64,000 bases of DNA, taken from contig JAJZCG010000002.1 in assembly GCA_021846225.1 (NCBI GenBank), forward strand, positions 35,940 to 99,939, given 5' to 3'. The DNA comes from Pseudomonadota bacterium (GTDB lineage: Bacteria > Pseudomonadota > Alphaproteobacteria > Acetobacterales > Acetobacteraceae). The notes under the pieces were generated by a model. The model was not told the origin of the DNA, searched no databases, and saw nothing but the letters and a program-made list of their open reading frames with translations. Each line of letters starts with the position of its first letter. Positions within the stretch are counted from its first letter, which is position 1. Below are positions 36,621-45,137 of the stretch, piece by piece. The position numbers and the translations under genes are program-made.

Positions 36621-37916
36621 TTAGGGCGCGGCGATGCGCTCCAGCCCGCCCATGTAGGGGCGCAGCACGGCGGGGACGTTCACCGAACCATCCTCGTTCT
36701 GGTGGTTTTCCAGCACCGCGATGAGCGCGCGGCCCACCGCGACGCCCGAGCCGTTGAGCGTGTGCACGAAATCCGGCTTGCCCTCGGGCATGCGGTAGCG
36801 CGCGTTCATCCGCCGGGCCTGGAAGGCGCGGGTGTTGGAGCAGGAGGAAATCTCGCGATACATCCCCGGCCGTTGCCCGTCCGCGGGCACAGGCCCGGGC
36901 AGCCAGACTTCCAGATCGTAGGTCTTCACCGCGGAGAACCCGGTGTCCCCCGCGCAGAGCAGCATGCGGCGGTAGGGCAGCTCCAGAGCTTCGAGGATAC
37001 GTTCGGCGCAGGCGGTCATGCGCTCGTGCTCGGCCTCGGACTCCTCGGGCCGGGTGATGCTGACCAGCTCCACTTTCGAGAACTGGTGCTGGCGCAGCAT
37101 GCCACGCACATCGCGCCCGGCGGAGCCTGCCTCGGAGCGGAAACAGGGGGTGAGCGCGGTGACGCGGATGGGCAATTGCGCCGCGGGGAGAATTTCGCCG
37201 GCCGCCAGATTGGTCAGCGAGACCTCGGCGGTGGGGATCAGCCAGCGGCCATCGGTGGTCTTGAAGAGATCCTCGGCGAATTTGGGCAGCTGGCCGGTGC
37301 CAAACATCGCACTGTCGTTGACCAGCAGCGGCACCACGGTTTCAGTGTAGCCGTTTTGCGTGGTGTGGGTATCGAGCATGAACTGGCCGAGCGCGCGCTC
37401 CAGCCGGGCCAGCGCGCCGCGCAGCACGGTGAAACGCGAGCCGGCCAGCCGGGCGGCGCCTTGGAAATCCATCAGCCCGAGGGCCTCGCCGATCTCGAAA
37501 TGCTCCCGCGCGCGGAAGGAAAATTCGGGTTTTTTGCCCCAGGTTTTCACTTCGATGTTGGCGTTCTCATCGCGGCCTTCGGGCACGGCGGAGTCGAGCA
37601 CATTGGGGATGGCGGATAAGGTCTCGCGGATCAGCAGGTCCAGGCGCGGCACCTCGGCCTCCAGCGTCTCCATCTGGCCGCGCAGGGCGCCGCCTTCGGC
37701 TTCCAGGGCGCTGGTATCGTGCTTGGCGCGCTTGGCCTCGCCGATGCGCTTGGCCAGCGCGTTGCGGCCGGCCTGAAGCTCCTGCAACTGCGCCACGGCC
37801 GCGCGGCGCTCGCCGTCCAGTGCAATCAACTCGCCCGAGAGCGGCAAAATCCCGCGCCGCGCCAGCGCCGCGTCAAACGCCGCCGGGTCCTGGGTGATCG
37901 CCTTTATATCATGCAT
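36621..37916 (-). CDS. serS: Seryl-tRNA synthetase
   Basis: SerS charges tRNA-Ser (and tRNA-Sec where present). The 431 residues show the N-terminal coiled-coil tRNA-binding arm (about 30-105), and the class II core with motif 2 [21 protein letters not shown] and motif 3 ([17 protein letters not shown]). The start ATG overlaps the tatC stop by eight bases. It is the last gene of the dgt-to-serS run. Confidence 0.98.
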   Translation of the reverse strand: MHDIKAITQDPAAFDAALARRGILPLSGELIALDGERRAAVAQLQELQAGRNALAKRIGEAKRAKHDTSALEAEGGALRGQMETLEAEVPRLDLLIRETLSAIPNVLDSAVPEGRDENANIEVKTWGKKPEFSFRAREHFEIGEALGLMDFQGAARLAGSRFTVLRGALARLERALGQFMLDTHTTQNGYTETVVPLLVNDSAMFGTGQLPKFAEDLFKTTDGRWLIPTAEVSLTNLAAGEILPAAQLPIRVTALTPCFRSEAGSAGRDVRGMLRQHQFSKVELVSITRPEESEAEHERMTACAERILEALELPYRRMLLCAGDTGFSAVKTYDLEVWLPGPVPADGQRPGMYREISSCSNTRAFQARRMNARYRMPEGKPDFVHTLNGSGVAVGRALIAVLENHQNEDGSVNVPAVLRPYMGGLERIAAP

Positions 37917-38718
37917 CTGTTGCCTCCACCGGCACTTTCGGTTCCACCATCTTCACGGCGAAAAGCGAAATCTCGAACAAAAAGATCAATAATCCGGCCA
38001 TTAAGCACTGCGAAGGCACATCCGGCGGCGCCATGATGGCGGCCACGATGAAACAGCCGACGTAAGCGTAGCGGCGGTATTTTTTTAAGGCGGCGGCGTT
38101 CACGATGCCCACGCGCCCGAGCAGGGTGAGCAGCACCGGCAGCTCGAAGCTGAGGCCGAAGGCGAAGATCAGCTTCATCACCACGTTCAGATAATCGCTC
38201 ACCTTGGCCAGCAGGGCGATCTGCACATCGCCATTGCCGCCGCTGGTCTGGAAGCTGAGGAAAAATTTCCACGCAACGGGGAAGAACACATAATAGGCCA
38301 GCGCGCCGCCCATGAAGAACAAAATGGGGGTGACGATGAGAAACGGCAGCATCGCGCGCTTCTCGCGCTTGTAGAGCCCCGGCGCGACGAACAGCCAGAG
38401 CTGCCCCGCGATCATGGGAAAGGAGATGAACGCGGCGGCGAACACCGAGACCTTCACATAGGTGAAAAAAGCCTCGAACAGCGCGGTGTAGATCAGCTCC
38501 GGCTTCTCGCCGCGCGCCTCCAGCGCGTGCGCCAGCGGGGCCGCCAGAAATTCATAGATCCGCGCGGCGAAATGGTAGCAGACGATAAACGCGACGATGA
38601 AGGTGATCCCTGACCACACCAGCCGCTTGCGCAGCTCGCTCAGGTGCTCCATCAGCGGCATTTCCCGATCGTTGATCTCGTCACCCGGCCCCGCGGCTGG
38701 CGTTTCCATCTCGGCCAC
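37909..38718 (-). CDS. tatC: Sec-independent (Tat) translocase subunit TatC
   Basis: TatC is the receptor for twin-arginine signal peptides and the core of the Tat export complex. Its 269 residues have six predicted membrane helices and the conserved cytoplasmic start [15 protein letters not shown], with the glutamate that binds the RR motif, and later [19 protein letters not shown]. The GTG at 38718 directly follows the tatB stop. The stop overlaps serS. Confidence 0.97.
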   Translation of the reverse strand: MAEMETPAAGPGDEINDREMPLMEHLSELRKRLVWSGITFIVAFIVCYHFAARIYEFLAAPLAHALEARGEKPELIYTALFEAFFTYVKVSVFAAAFISFPMIAGQLWLFVAPGLYKREKRAMLPFLIVTPILFFMGGALAYYVFFPVAWKFFLSFQTSGGNGDVQIALLAKVSDYLNVVMKLIFAFGLSFELPVLLTLLGRVGIVNAAALKKYRRYAYVGCFIVAAIMAPPDVPSQCLMAGLLIFLFEISLFAVKMVEPKVPVEATDA

Positions 38719-39153
38719 TTAATACCCCCAGCGTTTCGTGCCCGGCGGAATAAAGGCCGGGACCGGCTTTTTGCGCGCCGCATCGGGCGGGATGAAAGCC
38801 GGCGACTCGGGCGTCTCCTCCACCACCGGGGCGGGCGGCACATAGGCCGGAGCCGTCACATCGCCCGTGGCCTTGGCCAGCTCCCCGCGCAGCGTGCCAT
38901 CGGGGTCAACCGTTTGTTCCGCGGCGCTCTTGAAGTCAAAATTGCGGAGCTTGCTCAGCTCGCCCTTCACATCGGCCAGATTGGCCTCGCGCATCATTTC
39001 ATCAACATGGCCCTGGAATTCGGCCGCCATGCCACGCGCCTTCTTGATCAGGCCGGTGACAGTGCGGATCGCCACAGGCAAATCCTTCGGCCCGATGGCA
39101 ACCAGTGCCACCGCCATTATCAGACCAATCTCGCCCCAGGAAAATCCAAACAT
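38719..39153 (-). CDS. tatB: Tat translocase subunit TatB
   Basis: TatB forms the substrate receptor with TatC. The 144-residue protein starts MFGFSWGEIGLIMAVALVAIGPKDLP, one N-terminal membrane helix with the TatB-type glutamate at position 8 and a hinge GPKDLP, followed by an amphipathic helix. The C-terminal half is low in predicted structure and contains three related proline-rich blocks (PAYVPP, PAFIPP, PAFIPP) before WGY. I call it TatB rather than TatA because of length, gene order and the E8/GP motif. No tatA gene is adjacent. Confidence 0.92.
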   Translation of the reverse strand: MFGFSWGEIGLIMAVALVAIGPKDLPVAIRTVTGLIKKARGMAAEFQGHVDEMMREANLADVKGELSKLRNFDFKSAAEQTVDPDGTLRGELAKATGDVTAPAYVPPAPVVEETPESPAFIPPDAARKKPVPAFIPPGTKRWGY

Positions 39154-39174
39154 TGTTCGCTTGCTAGCAGAGCC

Positions 39175-39846
39175 TTAAGGGTTGGGCAAAGCGGCGGCGA
39201 TGCGGGCCAGCCCGGCATCATCCAGCCCGAGCGCGTGCAGATGCGCCATGGTGTTCTCCAGATACTCCCGGCAAGTGCCCAGATCGCCCTTCGCGGCTGC
39301 GATCATCGCCGCCGTTTGCGCCACGCTCAGCTCTTTTATGTAGCGCGGATGGGCAGGGTTGATGACGAAGGTAAGCGCCGGAAAGCGCTCTTCCCCGGCC
39401 CGCAGCATCACCCAGCGCGCATGATAGGCGCCGCCGAACATCTCGCGCTGCCACAAAATTTCCAGCTCCTGGCGCACCATGGGGGCTTTGATGCGAAATG
39501 CCAGCCCCCGGCAGGCGCCGCCGCGGTCCAGCGCCAGGACCAGCGCCGGGGTCTCGCGCGTGCCGCGGCCCATGAACATTTTGAGGCAGAAACGCCGGTG
39601 CCAGCCGTGCAGATGCGCCGGGCGGGCCTCGGCATACTCAAACGCCGGGTTCCAGATGAGCGAGCCATAGCCAAACACCCATAAATCCTGGCCGGGGTCG
39701 TGCCGGGCGAGGCTGGCGTCGAGCAGTGCCGCCATCTCGGCCTCGGTGCGCTGGGGGGTATCGTTCGGGCAGATCAGCGCCTGCGACTCCCGATAGGCCC
39801 GCAAAGTACCGTCCAGCAGGGATTCGCGGGTCAGCTTCAGGGTCAT
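39175..39846 (-). CDS. ChaC-like gamma-glutamylcyclotransferase
   Basis: ChaC-family enzymes cleave glutathione to 5-oxoproline and Cys-Gly. The 223-residue protein contains the family's VFGYGSLIWNP substrate-loop motif (about residues 51-61), the RETPALVLALDRGG segment, and a downstream LEILWQREMFGGAY block. ATG 39846 overlaps the scpB stop (ATGA); a longer upstream frame inside scpB is rejected. It sits between scpB and tatB, where a tatA gene might be expected. Confidence 0.9.
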   Translation of the reverse strand: MTLKLTRESLLDGTLRAYRESQALICPNDTPQRTEAEMAALLDASLARHDPGQDLWVFGYGSLIWNPAFEYAEARPAHLHGWHRRFCLKMFMGRGTRETPALVLALDRGGACRGLAFRIKAPMVRQELEILWQREMFGGAYHARWVMLRAGEERFPALTFVINPAHPRYIKELSVAQTAAMIAAAKGDLGTCREYLENTMAHLHALGLDDAGLARIAAALPNP

Positions 39847-40412
39847 GCGCCGGTTCCAGCCTCCGCCGGTGCCGCCGCGGTGGACGGGCCGGAGGGGTCG
39901 ATGAGCAATTCCTCGCGCCGGGGCAGATCGCGCAGACTGTCGAGGCCAAATTGCGCCAGAAAGGCGGGCGTGGTGCACCAGAGCGTGGGCCGGCCCGGGG
40001 TCTCGCGCCGCCCCCTGGGCGTGACCAGGCCGTTCTCCAGCAGCAGGTCCAGCGTGGTTTGGGAGAGCGAGGCGCCGCGGATCTCCTCGATCTCGGTGCG
40101 GGTGACGGGCTGGTGGTAGGCGACGATGGCCAGCGTCTCCATCGCCACGCGCGGCAGGCGGCGCGGCAGCTCCACCACCTTGCGCAAGGCTGGCGCGATA
40201 TCCGGCGCGGTGCGGAACTGCCAGCCCCCCGCTACCTGCACCAGGTTAACCCCGCGCGGCGCATAGAGCGCGGCCAGCGCGGCCATCACCGCGTCCACTT
40301 CCGCATCCTCGGGCAGCAGATTTGCCAGAACACGGGGTGTCACCGGCTGGGTGGCGGCGAACACCACCGCCTCGGCCAGGCGCAGCGCCTGGTTTTGCTC
40401 TGTCTCATTCAT
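39843..40412 (-). CDS. scpB: Segregation and condensation protein B
   Basis: ScpB is the winged-helix (kite) subunit of the SMC-ScpAB condensin that organises and segregates the chromosome. The 189 residues hold tandem winged-helix domains with the family blocks EAVVFAATQPVT, VAGGWQFRTAPDIAPAL, LPRVAMETLAIVAYHQPVTR and RGASLSQTTLDLLLENGLV. ATG 40412 overlaps the scpA stop by eight bases; the upstream extension is not family-like. It is coupled to the downstream ChaC gene. Confidence 0.96.
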   Translation of the reverse strand: MNETEQNQALRLAEAVVFAATQPVTPRVLANLLPEDAEVDAVMAALAALYAPRGVNLVQVAGGWQFRTAPDIAPALRKVVELPRRLPRVAMETLAIVAYHQPVTRTEIEEIRGASLSQTTLDLLLENGLVTPRGRRETPGRPTLWCTTPAFLAQFGLDSLRDLPRREELLIDPSGPSTAAAPAEAGTGA

Positions 40413-41160
40413 CAACGGCCTCACTCTCGCCCGTGTTACGCAACAGAATTGGGCCAAAAATTTGTTCCTGGCGCAATTGCAAACTGCCGCCCTTGGCCAT
40501 TTCCAGCCCTGCGATCAGCGTGGCCGAGATGGCGGCGCGGCGGGGAATGCCGTCCTCCAGCCCCTCGGGCAGAAACTGCTCCAGGCTCGACCAGTCCGGC
40601 AGCGAGCCGACCAGCCGGGCCAGGCGCTGGAGCGCGTCCTGCACCGAGAAATACACCATCGGCCGGGGTTTGTACTGCAATTTTGCCCCGGCGCGGCGGC
40701 GCGCGGCAAGATAGGCGCTGAGCAGCCCGCTCATCTCCAGGCGCAGGCCTGAACGGTCGGTCTCGGTGAACGCCTCGGGCGTGCCGCGATGGAAGAAATC
40801 CCAGCCGAGTTGCGGGCGCTGGCCCATCCAGGCGGCGGCGGCGCGCACGGCCTGCAAATCGCGCAGGCGGCTGGCCAGTGTCTCGGCCGCGTTTTCCGCG
40901 TCCTCCGGCTCGCCCAGGGCCGGGACCAGCAGGCGCGACTTCAGCCAGGTGAGCCAGGCGGCCATCACCAGCCAGTCAGCCGCCAGCTCCAGGCGGATTT
41001 TCCGCGCGCCCTCGATCACCGCGAGAAATTGTTCGACCAGCGCCAAAATGGAGATTTTCGCCAGATCGACCTTTTGCGCGCGCGCCAGCTCCAGCAGCAG
41101 ATCCAGCGGGCCCTCAAACCCCTCGAGCTGCAGAACAAGGGATTCAGTTTCCACTGCCAT
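40405..41160 (-). CDS. scpA: Segregation and condensation protein A
   Basis: ScpA is the kleisin that bridges SMC heads and binds ScpB. The 251-residue protein shows the family N-terminus LEGFEGPLDLLLELARAQKVDLAKI, AADWLVMAAWLTWLKSRLL in the middle, and a C-terminal winged-helix region. The start is inside the last 17 bases of the upstream M50 protease gene, an unusually long overlap that still leaves the strong ScpA N-terminus intact. No smc gene is nearby, as is common. Confidence 0.96.
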   Translation of the reverse strand: MAVETESLVLQLEGFEGPLDLLLELARAQKVDLAKISILALVEQFLAVIEGARKIRLELAADWLVMAAWLTWLKSRLLVPALGEPEDAENAAETLASRLRDLQAVRAAAAWMGQRPQLGWDFFHRGTPEAFTETDRSGLRLEMSGLLSAYLAARRRAGAKLQYKPRPMVYFSVQDALQRLARLVGSLPDWSSLEQFLPEGLEDGIPRRAAISATLIAGLEMAKGGSLQLRQEQIFGPILLRNTGESEAVDE

Positions 41161-41830
41161 GCCCTGTTATGTGCAGGATGATCTGCTCCGCCCAGGGCAG
41201 TATGCGGCCCATGGCTTCCTGAAACGGGTCAAACCGCAGGCCGAACTGCGCCAGCACCAGGGGCAGGATGAATATGACCAGCAAAACCAGTATGATGCCC
41301 TGCCTCTCAAACCCCGCCAGCCAGCGCGCGGCGGGCAGCGGCAACACGCCGACGGCGATGCGCCCGCCATCCATCGGGGGCATGGGAAACAGGTTGAAAA
41401 AGCCGAGAACGAGGTTGATCTCAATAAAATAAACAAAAAAATCGGCGCCGTGGCCGATGTTGAGCAAAAAGCCGCCGAGCAGCGCCAGGGCGAAGTTCAT
41501 CAGCGGGCCGGCGCAGGCCACCACCGCCATCAACTGGCGCGGGTGGCGCGCGCCGTTCAGCCGCAATTCCATGGGGTTGACCGGCACGGGCTTCGCCCAG
41601 CCATACATGAAGGCGACATGGCCGATGGTGGTGAGCTGGCCCACCGCCAGAATCAGCGGGAAGAGGATGCTGCCGAACGGGTCTATATGTTTCAACGGAT
41701 TGAGCGTGAGCCGCCCTGCCCGCTGGGCCGTGGTGTCGCCCAGCAGCCGCGCCACCGCGCCATGCGCCAGCTCATGCAGCACCACGGAAATGACCAGCGC
41801 GAGGATGACCTCCAGAGTGCCGGTGCTCAT
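41144..41830 (-). CDS. Site-2-protease-family (M50B) membrane metalloprotease
   Basis: A 228-residue polytopic protein with the zinc-binding motif HELAH (VVLHELAHGAVA) near residue 20 and a second metal ligand in PMPPMDGGRI (about residue 140), the two hallmarks of S2P proteases of the FtsH-independent SpoIVFB/Rv2625-type group without PDZ domain. About five or six membrane helices are present. Members cleave membrane substrates within the bilayer; the substrate is unknown. ATG 41830 overlaps the nagZ stop. It precedes scpA, a commonly conserved neighbour in related genomes. Confidence 0.9.
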   Translation of the reverse strand: MSTGTLEVILALVISVVLHELAHGAVARLLGDTTAQRAGRLTLNPLKHIDPFGSILFPLILAVGQLTTIGHVAFMYGWAKPVPVNPMELRLNGARHPRQLMAVVACAGPLMNFALALLGGFLLNIGHGADFFVYFIEINLVLGFFNLFPMPPMDGGRIAVGVLPLPAARWLAGFERQGIILVLLVIFILPLVLAQFGLRFDPFQEAMGRILPWAEQIILHITGHGSGN

Positions 41831-42681
41831 GCGTCCAGGGCTTCCAGAATTTGAGTGTTCCCCGCCATATCCCCGGGGCAGTACAGCGCGATGCAGCACC
41901 CTGCCGCCAGCGCCGCCAGCGCGCGCCCGGCCGGGCTGCCGGAGAGCGCGTGCATCGCCAGGTCGTCGCTCACCAGCGTGCCGGAGAAGCCGATTTCGCC
42001 ACGGATGATGTCACGGATCACCCGGGCGGAGACCGTGGCCGGGTGTTGCGGGTCGAGATGTTCGTAGATGACATGCGCCGTCATCGCCCAGGGCAGGTTT
42101 TTGTTCTGCGCGAAGGGGTAGAAATCGGCGCTCAGATCCGCCGCGGTGACGCGCGGCAGGGCCAGGTGGCTATCCACCAGCGCGCGGCCGTGGCCGGGGA
42201 TGTGCTTCATCACCGGAATAACCCCCGCCGCAAGAATGCCGCGCGCCATTTCCGCGCCCAGCTGCGCCACCACCCGCGGGTCCGGCGAGAAGGCGCGGTC
42301 GCCGATGATATCGCTGGCGCCGGGGTGGCGAAGGTCCAGCACCGGGGCGGCGGCAACATCGAAGCCCGCGGCTTTTACCATTTCGCCAAGGGCGAGGCCG
42401 TGGGCGTAGGCGGCCTCGGGGGTTTGCAACGTCCCGGCAGCGGGCAGCGCTGGCCAGTGCGGCGGGCGCAGCCGGGCAACGCGGCCACCCTCCTGGTCAA
42501 CCATCAGGACCGCGCCAGGAGGCAGCGCTTCACGCAATTGTGCCGTAAGTTCAGATAATTGCTGTTTGTCATGGATGTTGCGGCTGAACAGGATGACGCC
42601 CCGGGGGCGATGCGCGCGCAACAGCGCCCGCTCTTCGGCCAGGAGACGCAAGCCCGAAATGCCGAGGATCGCCGGCTTCAA
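41827..42681 (-). CDS. nagZ: Beta-N-acetylhexosaminidase NagZ
   Basis: NagZ (GH3) removes GlcNAc from anhydro-muropeptides during peptidoglycan recycling. The 284-residue protein has MVDQEGGRVARLRPP, KHIPGHG with the catalytic loop histidine, and the nucleophile aspartate in GTLVSDDLAM. I propose TTG 42681, which overlaps the preceding stop as TTGA and begins KPAILGISG, the family start; the longer frame runs antisense-like through the SPOR gene and is rejected. anmK, another recycling gene, is in the same window at 59866. Confidence 0.93.
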   Translation of the reverse strand: MKPAILGISGLRLLAEERALLRAHRPRGVILFSRNIHDKQQLSELTAQLREALPPGAVLMVDQEGGRVARLRPPHWPALPAAGTLQTPEAAYAHGLALGEMVKAAGFDVAAAPVLDLRHPGASDIIGDRAFSPDPRVVAQLGAEMARGILAAGVIPVMKHIPGHGRALVDSHLALPRVTAADLSADFYPFAQNKNLPWAMTAHVIYEHLDPQHPATVSARVIRDIIRGEIGFSGTLVSDDLAMHALSGSPAGRALAALAAGCCIALYCPGDMAGNTQILEALDA

Positions 42682-43391
42682 AACGGCGCGACGGTGCAGG
42701 CCGCCCCTTTTGCCGCCACGGCGGCGCAAAATGCCTGAGCGGCGGCGGGGGTGGCAAACCCGTCCACACGCAGGCGCCAAACGCTCTTGCCGTTGACCAC
42801 GGCGGGAAGAATGACCGGCGATTTGCCAGCCAGAAGATCGGGCATTTTGCGCTTCAGCCCATCCCATACGCTTTGCGCGCCCGCTTCATCCGCCGTGGCG
42901 GCGAGTTGCACCTGCGCGGGGGCGGCAGGCTTCGCCGCCGCAGCGGCCGGCGCAGGCGTTGATGCAGGTATTGATGCGGGCGTTGGCGCAGAAGTTGATG
43001 CCGGTGTTGGCGCGGGCGTTGGCGCAGGGGTTGGCGGCGGCTGGTTGATGCCTGCGGCCTGGTCCAGCTGCGCGACATCGGGCGGCGGGGTGGCAGGGGC
43101 CAGTTGCGGCGGCGCGCCGGAGGCATCGCCGGACATGATCTGCTGGTCGGCCCCCGGCACTGTGAGACCGCCGGGATCAAGCGGGGCGACCCGCAGCGGC
43201 CCCGGCGGCGGGCTGATGACCGGCGGCGGGCCAAAACCCGTGGCGCGCACCCCGCCCCACAGCAGCGCCACCAAAATGAGCAATGCGGAAACACCGCCCG
43301 CCCCCAGCACCATCTTGCGGACGGCCTGGTCCATCGGCTGCGCGGGCCGATGGGTCTGGTAGATGAATTCTTCGTCGCCGGGATCGCTCAA
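42678..43391 (-). CDS. SPOR-domain septal/cell-wall protein
   Basis: A 237-residue single-pass membrane protein: a cytoplasmic N-terminus, a membrane helix (about 28-46), a Pro/Ala/Thr/Ser-rich linker with repeated PTPA and PAS units, and a C-terminal SPOR domain (VQLAATADEAGAQSVWDGL..., closing with FCAAVAAKGAACTV). SPOR domains bind septal glycan strands lacking stem peptides. The linker coding DNA around 42950-43040 is itself repetitive. It begins two bases after argS and is coupled to nagZ. Confidence 0.88.
   Translation of the reverse strand: MSDPGDEEFIYQTHRPAQPMDQAVRKMVLGAGGVSALLILVALLWGGVRATGFGPPPVISPPPGPLRVAPLDPGGLTVPGADQQIMSGDASGAPPQLAPATPPPDVAQLDQAAGINQPPPTPAPTPAPTPASTSAPTPASIPASTPAPAAAAAKPAAPAQVQLAATADEAGAQSVWDGLKRKMPDLLAGKSPVILPAVVNGKSVWRLRVDGFATPAAAQAFCAAVAAKGAACTVAPF
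42950..43045. repeat. Repetitive coding DNA for the Pro/Ala linker of the SPOR protein
   Basis: Short units such as GGCGCAGG, GTTGGCGC and GATGC(A/G)GG recur in 6- to 18-bp steps on the plus strand and encode the TPAP-type linker. The array could vary in length between strains. Confidence 0.6.
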
Positions 43392-43393
43392 GC

Positions 43394-45127
43394 CTATCTC
43401 ATCTCCTCAACCGGGGTGACACCCAGCACCGCCAACCCGGAGCGCAGCACGGTGGCCGTGGCCGCGACAAGGGCGATCCGCGCCGCCGTTTCCACGGGGG
43501 ATTCAGCCTGGATGAAGCGCAGGGCGGCATTATCGCGCCCGGCGTTCCACAACGCATGGAAATCTCCCGCCAATTCATACAGATAAAACGCAATCCGGTG
43601 CGGCTCGCGCGCTTCGGCCGCCTGCTCGACCATGCGCGGCCAGCTGATGAGCCGGCGGATCAGCGCCAGCTCCTCGGGGGCGGTGAGCGAGGAGAGCTCA
43701 GCCCGCGCATCCACCGCGCCCGCCGCGCGAAGCACGGAGCGGCAGCGCGCATGCGCGTATTGCACATAGAACACCGGGTTGTCGCGCGTTTGCGCCACCG
43801 CGGCGTTGAGGTCGAAATCCATCTGCGCGTCGGATTTGCGCATGAGCATGATGAAGCGCACCGCGTCCGGGCCGACCTCGTCGATCAGGTCGCGCAGTTC
43901 CACGAAGGTGCCCGCCCGCTTGCTCATGCGCACCGGGGCGCCGTCCTTCATCACGCGCACGATCTGGCACAGCAGCACATCCAGCCGGGCTGGGGTATCG
44001 CCGGCCAGAGCCTTCACCGCCGCCTGCATGCGCCGCACATAGCCGCCGTGGTCGGCGCCCCACACGTCGATCATGGCGGTGAAGCCGCGCGCCATTTTGT
44101 CCGCATGGTAGGCGGCATCATTGGCGAAATAGGTGTTGCTGCCGTCCGATTTCATCACCGGGCGGTCAACGTCGTCGCCAAAATCGGTGGAGCGGAACAG
44201 GGTTTGTTCGCGCGGCTCCCAGTCTTCGGGCGTTTTGCCCTTGGGCGGCTCCAGCACGCCCTCATAGAGCAAGCCGCGGGCCTTCAGCCTGTCCAGCGCG
44301 CGCCCCACGCCGCCGGCTTCCACCATTGCGCGCTCGGAGGAGAATACATCATGCACCACGCCCAGCGCCGCCAGATCCTCGCGCACCAGCTTCAGCATCT
44401 CGGCCACGGCGAAGTCGCGGAAAATATCCAGCCAATGGGCTTCCGGCGTCTCGGCGAACTCATCGCCATATCGCTCCGCCAGCGCGGCGCCGATGGGAAT
44501 GAGATACGCGCCGCCATATTGCATGCCGCCGGAAACGGTATCGATATAGGCCTGCGGCGAGAGGCCCAGCGCCTCCAGATAGCGGACATAGACCGAGCGG
44601 CCGAGCGCGATGACCTGCGCCCCCGCATCGTTGACGTAGAATTCCTTGGTGACCGCATACCCCGCCTTGGCCAGCAGGTTCGCCAGCGCATCGCCCACCA
44701 CGGCGCCGCGGCAATGGCCGACATGCAGCGGCCCGGTGGGGTTGGCGGAGACATATTCCACGTTGACGCGCCCGCGCCCGGCGCCCTGCCCGTACCCCTC
44801 GCCCGCCGTCAGGATTACCGGCACCTGCGCCAGCAGCAAAGCGGGCTCCAGCGTGAGGTTGAGAAACCCCGGCCCGGCCGGCTCCGCCTTGGCGATGCCA
44901 GGGCGCATGCCCAGGCTGGATGCCAGGGCGGCGGCGATCTCGCGCGGGTTTTTGCCTGCCGGTTTGGCCGCCACCATCGCCGCGTTGCTCGCCATGTCGC
45001 CATGGGCGGCATCCTTGGTTGGCGTCACCTCGATGCGGGCTAAAATCTCTCCGGGCAACCCTGGCAGCAGGGCTGCGAGATCTTCCAGAACCCAGGCGCG
45101 GGCCTGGGCGAACATGTTCTCGGTCAT
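43394..45127 (-). CDS. argS: Arginyl-tRNA synthetase
   Basis: ArgS charges tRNA-Arg. The roughly 577-residue protein has the Arg-specific N-terminal domain, the class I signature HVGH in NPTGPLHVGHCRGA, the KMSKS-like MSKRAG (VRMSKRAGTF), and a C-terminal anticodon domain with VQYAHARCRS. Three overlapping start triplets (GTG-ATG-ATG) are available; I prefer ATG 45127 because AAGAG is then at five-base spacing. It follows dgt closely. Confidence 0.97.
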   Translation of the reverse strand: MTENMFAQARAWVLEDLAALLPGLPGEILARIEVTPTKDAAHGDMASNAAMVAAKPAGKNPREIAAALASSLGMRPGIAKAEPAGPGFLNLTLEPALLLAQVPVILTAGEGYGQGAGRGRVNVEYVSANPTGPLHVGHCRGAVVGDALANLLAKAGYAVTKEFYVNDAGAQVIALGRSVYVRYLEALGLSPQAYIDTVSGGMQYGGAYLIPIGAALAERYGDEFAETPEAHWLDIFRDFAVAEMLKLVREDLAALGVVHDVFSSERAMVEAGGVGRALDRLKARGLLYEGVLEPPKGKTPEDWEPREQTLFRSTDFGDDVDRPVMKSDGSNTYFANDAAYHADKMARGFTAMIDVWGADHGGYVRRMQAAVKALAGDTPARLDVLLCQIVRVMKDGAPVRMSKRAGTFVELRDLIDEVGPDAVRFIMLMRKSDAQMDFDLNAAVAQTRDNPVFYVQYAHARCRSVLRAAGAVDARAELSSLTAPEELALIRRLISWPRMVEQAAEAREPHRIAFYLYELAGDFHALWNAGRDNAALRFIQAESPVETAARIALVAATATVLRSGLAVLGVTPVEEMR

Positions 45128-45137
45128 CATCACTCTT

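Noticed and set aside
43556-45043. 495-aa plus-strand open frame within argS
   Set aside because: Antisense to argS, whose class I motifs are intact; no domain in the shadow.
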